Assembly: GCA_944324805.1 (NCBI GenBank)
Contig: CALUXS010000004.1
Span: forward strand, 62,001 to 126,000
Direction: 5' to 3'
Length of the DNA: 64,000 nucleotides
DNA from: an uncultured Acholeplasmatales bacterium
Lineage (GTDB): Bacteria; Bacillota_I; Bacilli_A; Acholeplasmatales; Anaeroplasmataceae
The notes beneath the pieces were generated by a model that saw only the letters and a program-made list of their open reading frames with translations, did not search any database and was not told the origin of the DNA. Below, one piece after another: positions 63,591-64,000 of the stretch (position 1 is its first letter; each line of letters starts with the position of its first letter). Both the position numbers and the translations under genes were made by a program.

Positions 63591-64000
63591 CTATTCATTA
63601 AAATCTATAACTGTACCATCTTTTAAACGACTCTCTTCAGCTTTTAGGCTCATTAAATGCGAAATAACTGAATCATGTAAAAGAGTAAGACTATCAGTTT
63701 TCTTATTATTTAATAGATAATCTAACAACTCATTGACCATAATTCTATCTCCACCACCATGACCTTCAAAATCAGTAGTTAGTTTATTTATATCAATTTC
63801 TTCTTTAGTGCCATCAAAATAGTTAACATATATCTTTCTTTCTTCAAAGTTTCCGATGATGTCAGCCTTTGTTCCAAAGACCTTAATATCACGATAGCAC
63901 CATCTAGAAAATGCATTCATTGTTAATGATGCAGTCGTATTATCTTCAAAGCAAATATTGACAATTTGATGGTCTACTACATCATTATCCATATCGTATA
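63591..64000 (-). CDS. Gfo/Idh/MocA oxidoreductase, C-terminal fragment
   Basis: Only the C-terminal part is inside the window; the frame continues beyond 64000 (two more codons, for Y-D, precede the first visible Met). D-H-Q-I-V-N-I-C-F-E-D-N-T-T-A-S-L-T-M and the late E-G-H-G-G-G-D are typical of the substrate-binding half of the family, which oxidises or reduces sugars with NAD(P). It lies 9 bases before the esterase gene and is likely in one operon with it. Confidence 0.85.
   Translation of the reverse strand, partial: YDMDNDVVDHQIVNICFEDNTTASLTMNAFSRWCYRDIKVFGTKADIIGNFEERKIYVNYFDGTKEEIDINKLTTDFEGHGGGDRIMVNELLDYLLNNKKTDSLTLLHDSVISHLMSLKAEESRLKDGTVIDFNE

Noticed and set aside
1-64000. tRNA, rRNA, CRISPR, IS elements, phage genes
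   Set aside because: None seen on reading both strands, though a computational scan would be needed to exclude short or degenerate copies.
1-64000. Mycoplasma genetic code (UGA = Trp)
   Set aside because: Trp is TGG throughout, and TGA ends genes such as ftsH.

Overview
The DNA is AT-rich and uses the standard genetic code: TGA is a real stop (for example at the end of ftsH) and Trp is encoded by TGG. Ribosome binding sites are AGGAGG-like and promoters are sigma-A type. Many secreted proteins are lipoproteins with a Cys lipobox. Gene content (tilS-hpt-ftsH-rqcP, HrcA/CIRCE-like heat-shock sites, an M-box, a THF riboswitch, ECF folate uptake, MsmX-type ABC import, YolD plus Y-family polymerase) fits a low-GC Bacilli or Mollicutes-related Firmicute, probably from an animal gut or another plant-fibre-rich habitat. 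I cannot name a genus. No tRNA, rRNA, CRISPR array, insertion sequence or prophage was seen.

Layout. 1-2.3 kb: an ArsR-type repressor with a CxC motif, its DUF318/ArsP-like permease and ATTGA(N6)TCAAT operators, then a Pr6Pr-like membrane protein and a Nudix hydrolase. 2.35-5.36 kb: the Mg2+ P-type ATPase mgtA, with a sigma-A promoter, an M-box riboswitch, an intrinsic terminator and a previously unlisted 29-codon leader ORF whose codons form half of a long hairpin. 5.4-7.6 kb: a MATE exporter and a divergent MerR activator sharing a 19-bp-spacer promoter. 7.7-16.7 kb: secreted pectin enzymes (a CE8 pectinesterase and a PL1 pectate lyase, both modular lipoproteins) flanking a LysR/acetyltransferase/hydrolase unit. 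16.8-24.4 kb: housekeeping genes (dus, maf, tilS, hpt, ftsH, rqcP) and two hsp20 genes with two 9-9-9 CIRCE-like sites. 24.5-33.1 kb: two paralogous lipoproteins, a PTS enzyme I-like protein, a 2,3-diketogulonate reductase, a polY/yolD pair and a folate ECF S-component under a THF riboswitch.

33.2-50.7 kb is an alpha-glucan utilisation region: glucan-binding lipoprotein, GH13, SBP, two permeases, MsmX-type ATPase and MalQ on one strand; then a short LacI regulator, a second large lipoprotein, a TetR regulator, an amidohydrolase and glycogen phosphorylase. The two lipoprotein genes have nearly superimposable promoters with matching LacI-type operators, so they are probably controlled together. 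50.8-56.6 kb is a GH36-GH31-GH43 operon. 56.6-64 kb is a cluster of a metallophosphoesterase lipoprotein, a GHL10 hydrolase, a NAGPA-type phosphodiester glycosidase lipoprotein, a CE2-like esterase and a partial Gfo/Idh/MocA oxidoreductase. It looks like a locus for a phosphate- and acetyl-substituted glycan.

The most interesting observations are the mgtA leader ORF stacked behind an M-box, the phosphodiester-glycan locus, the folate S-component with an added extracytoplasmic domain, and the twin glucan-lipoprotein promoters.
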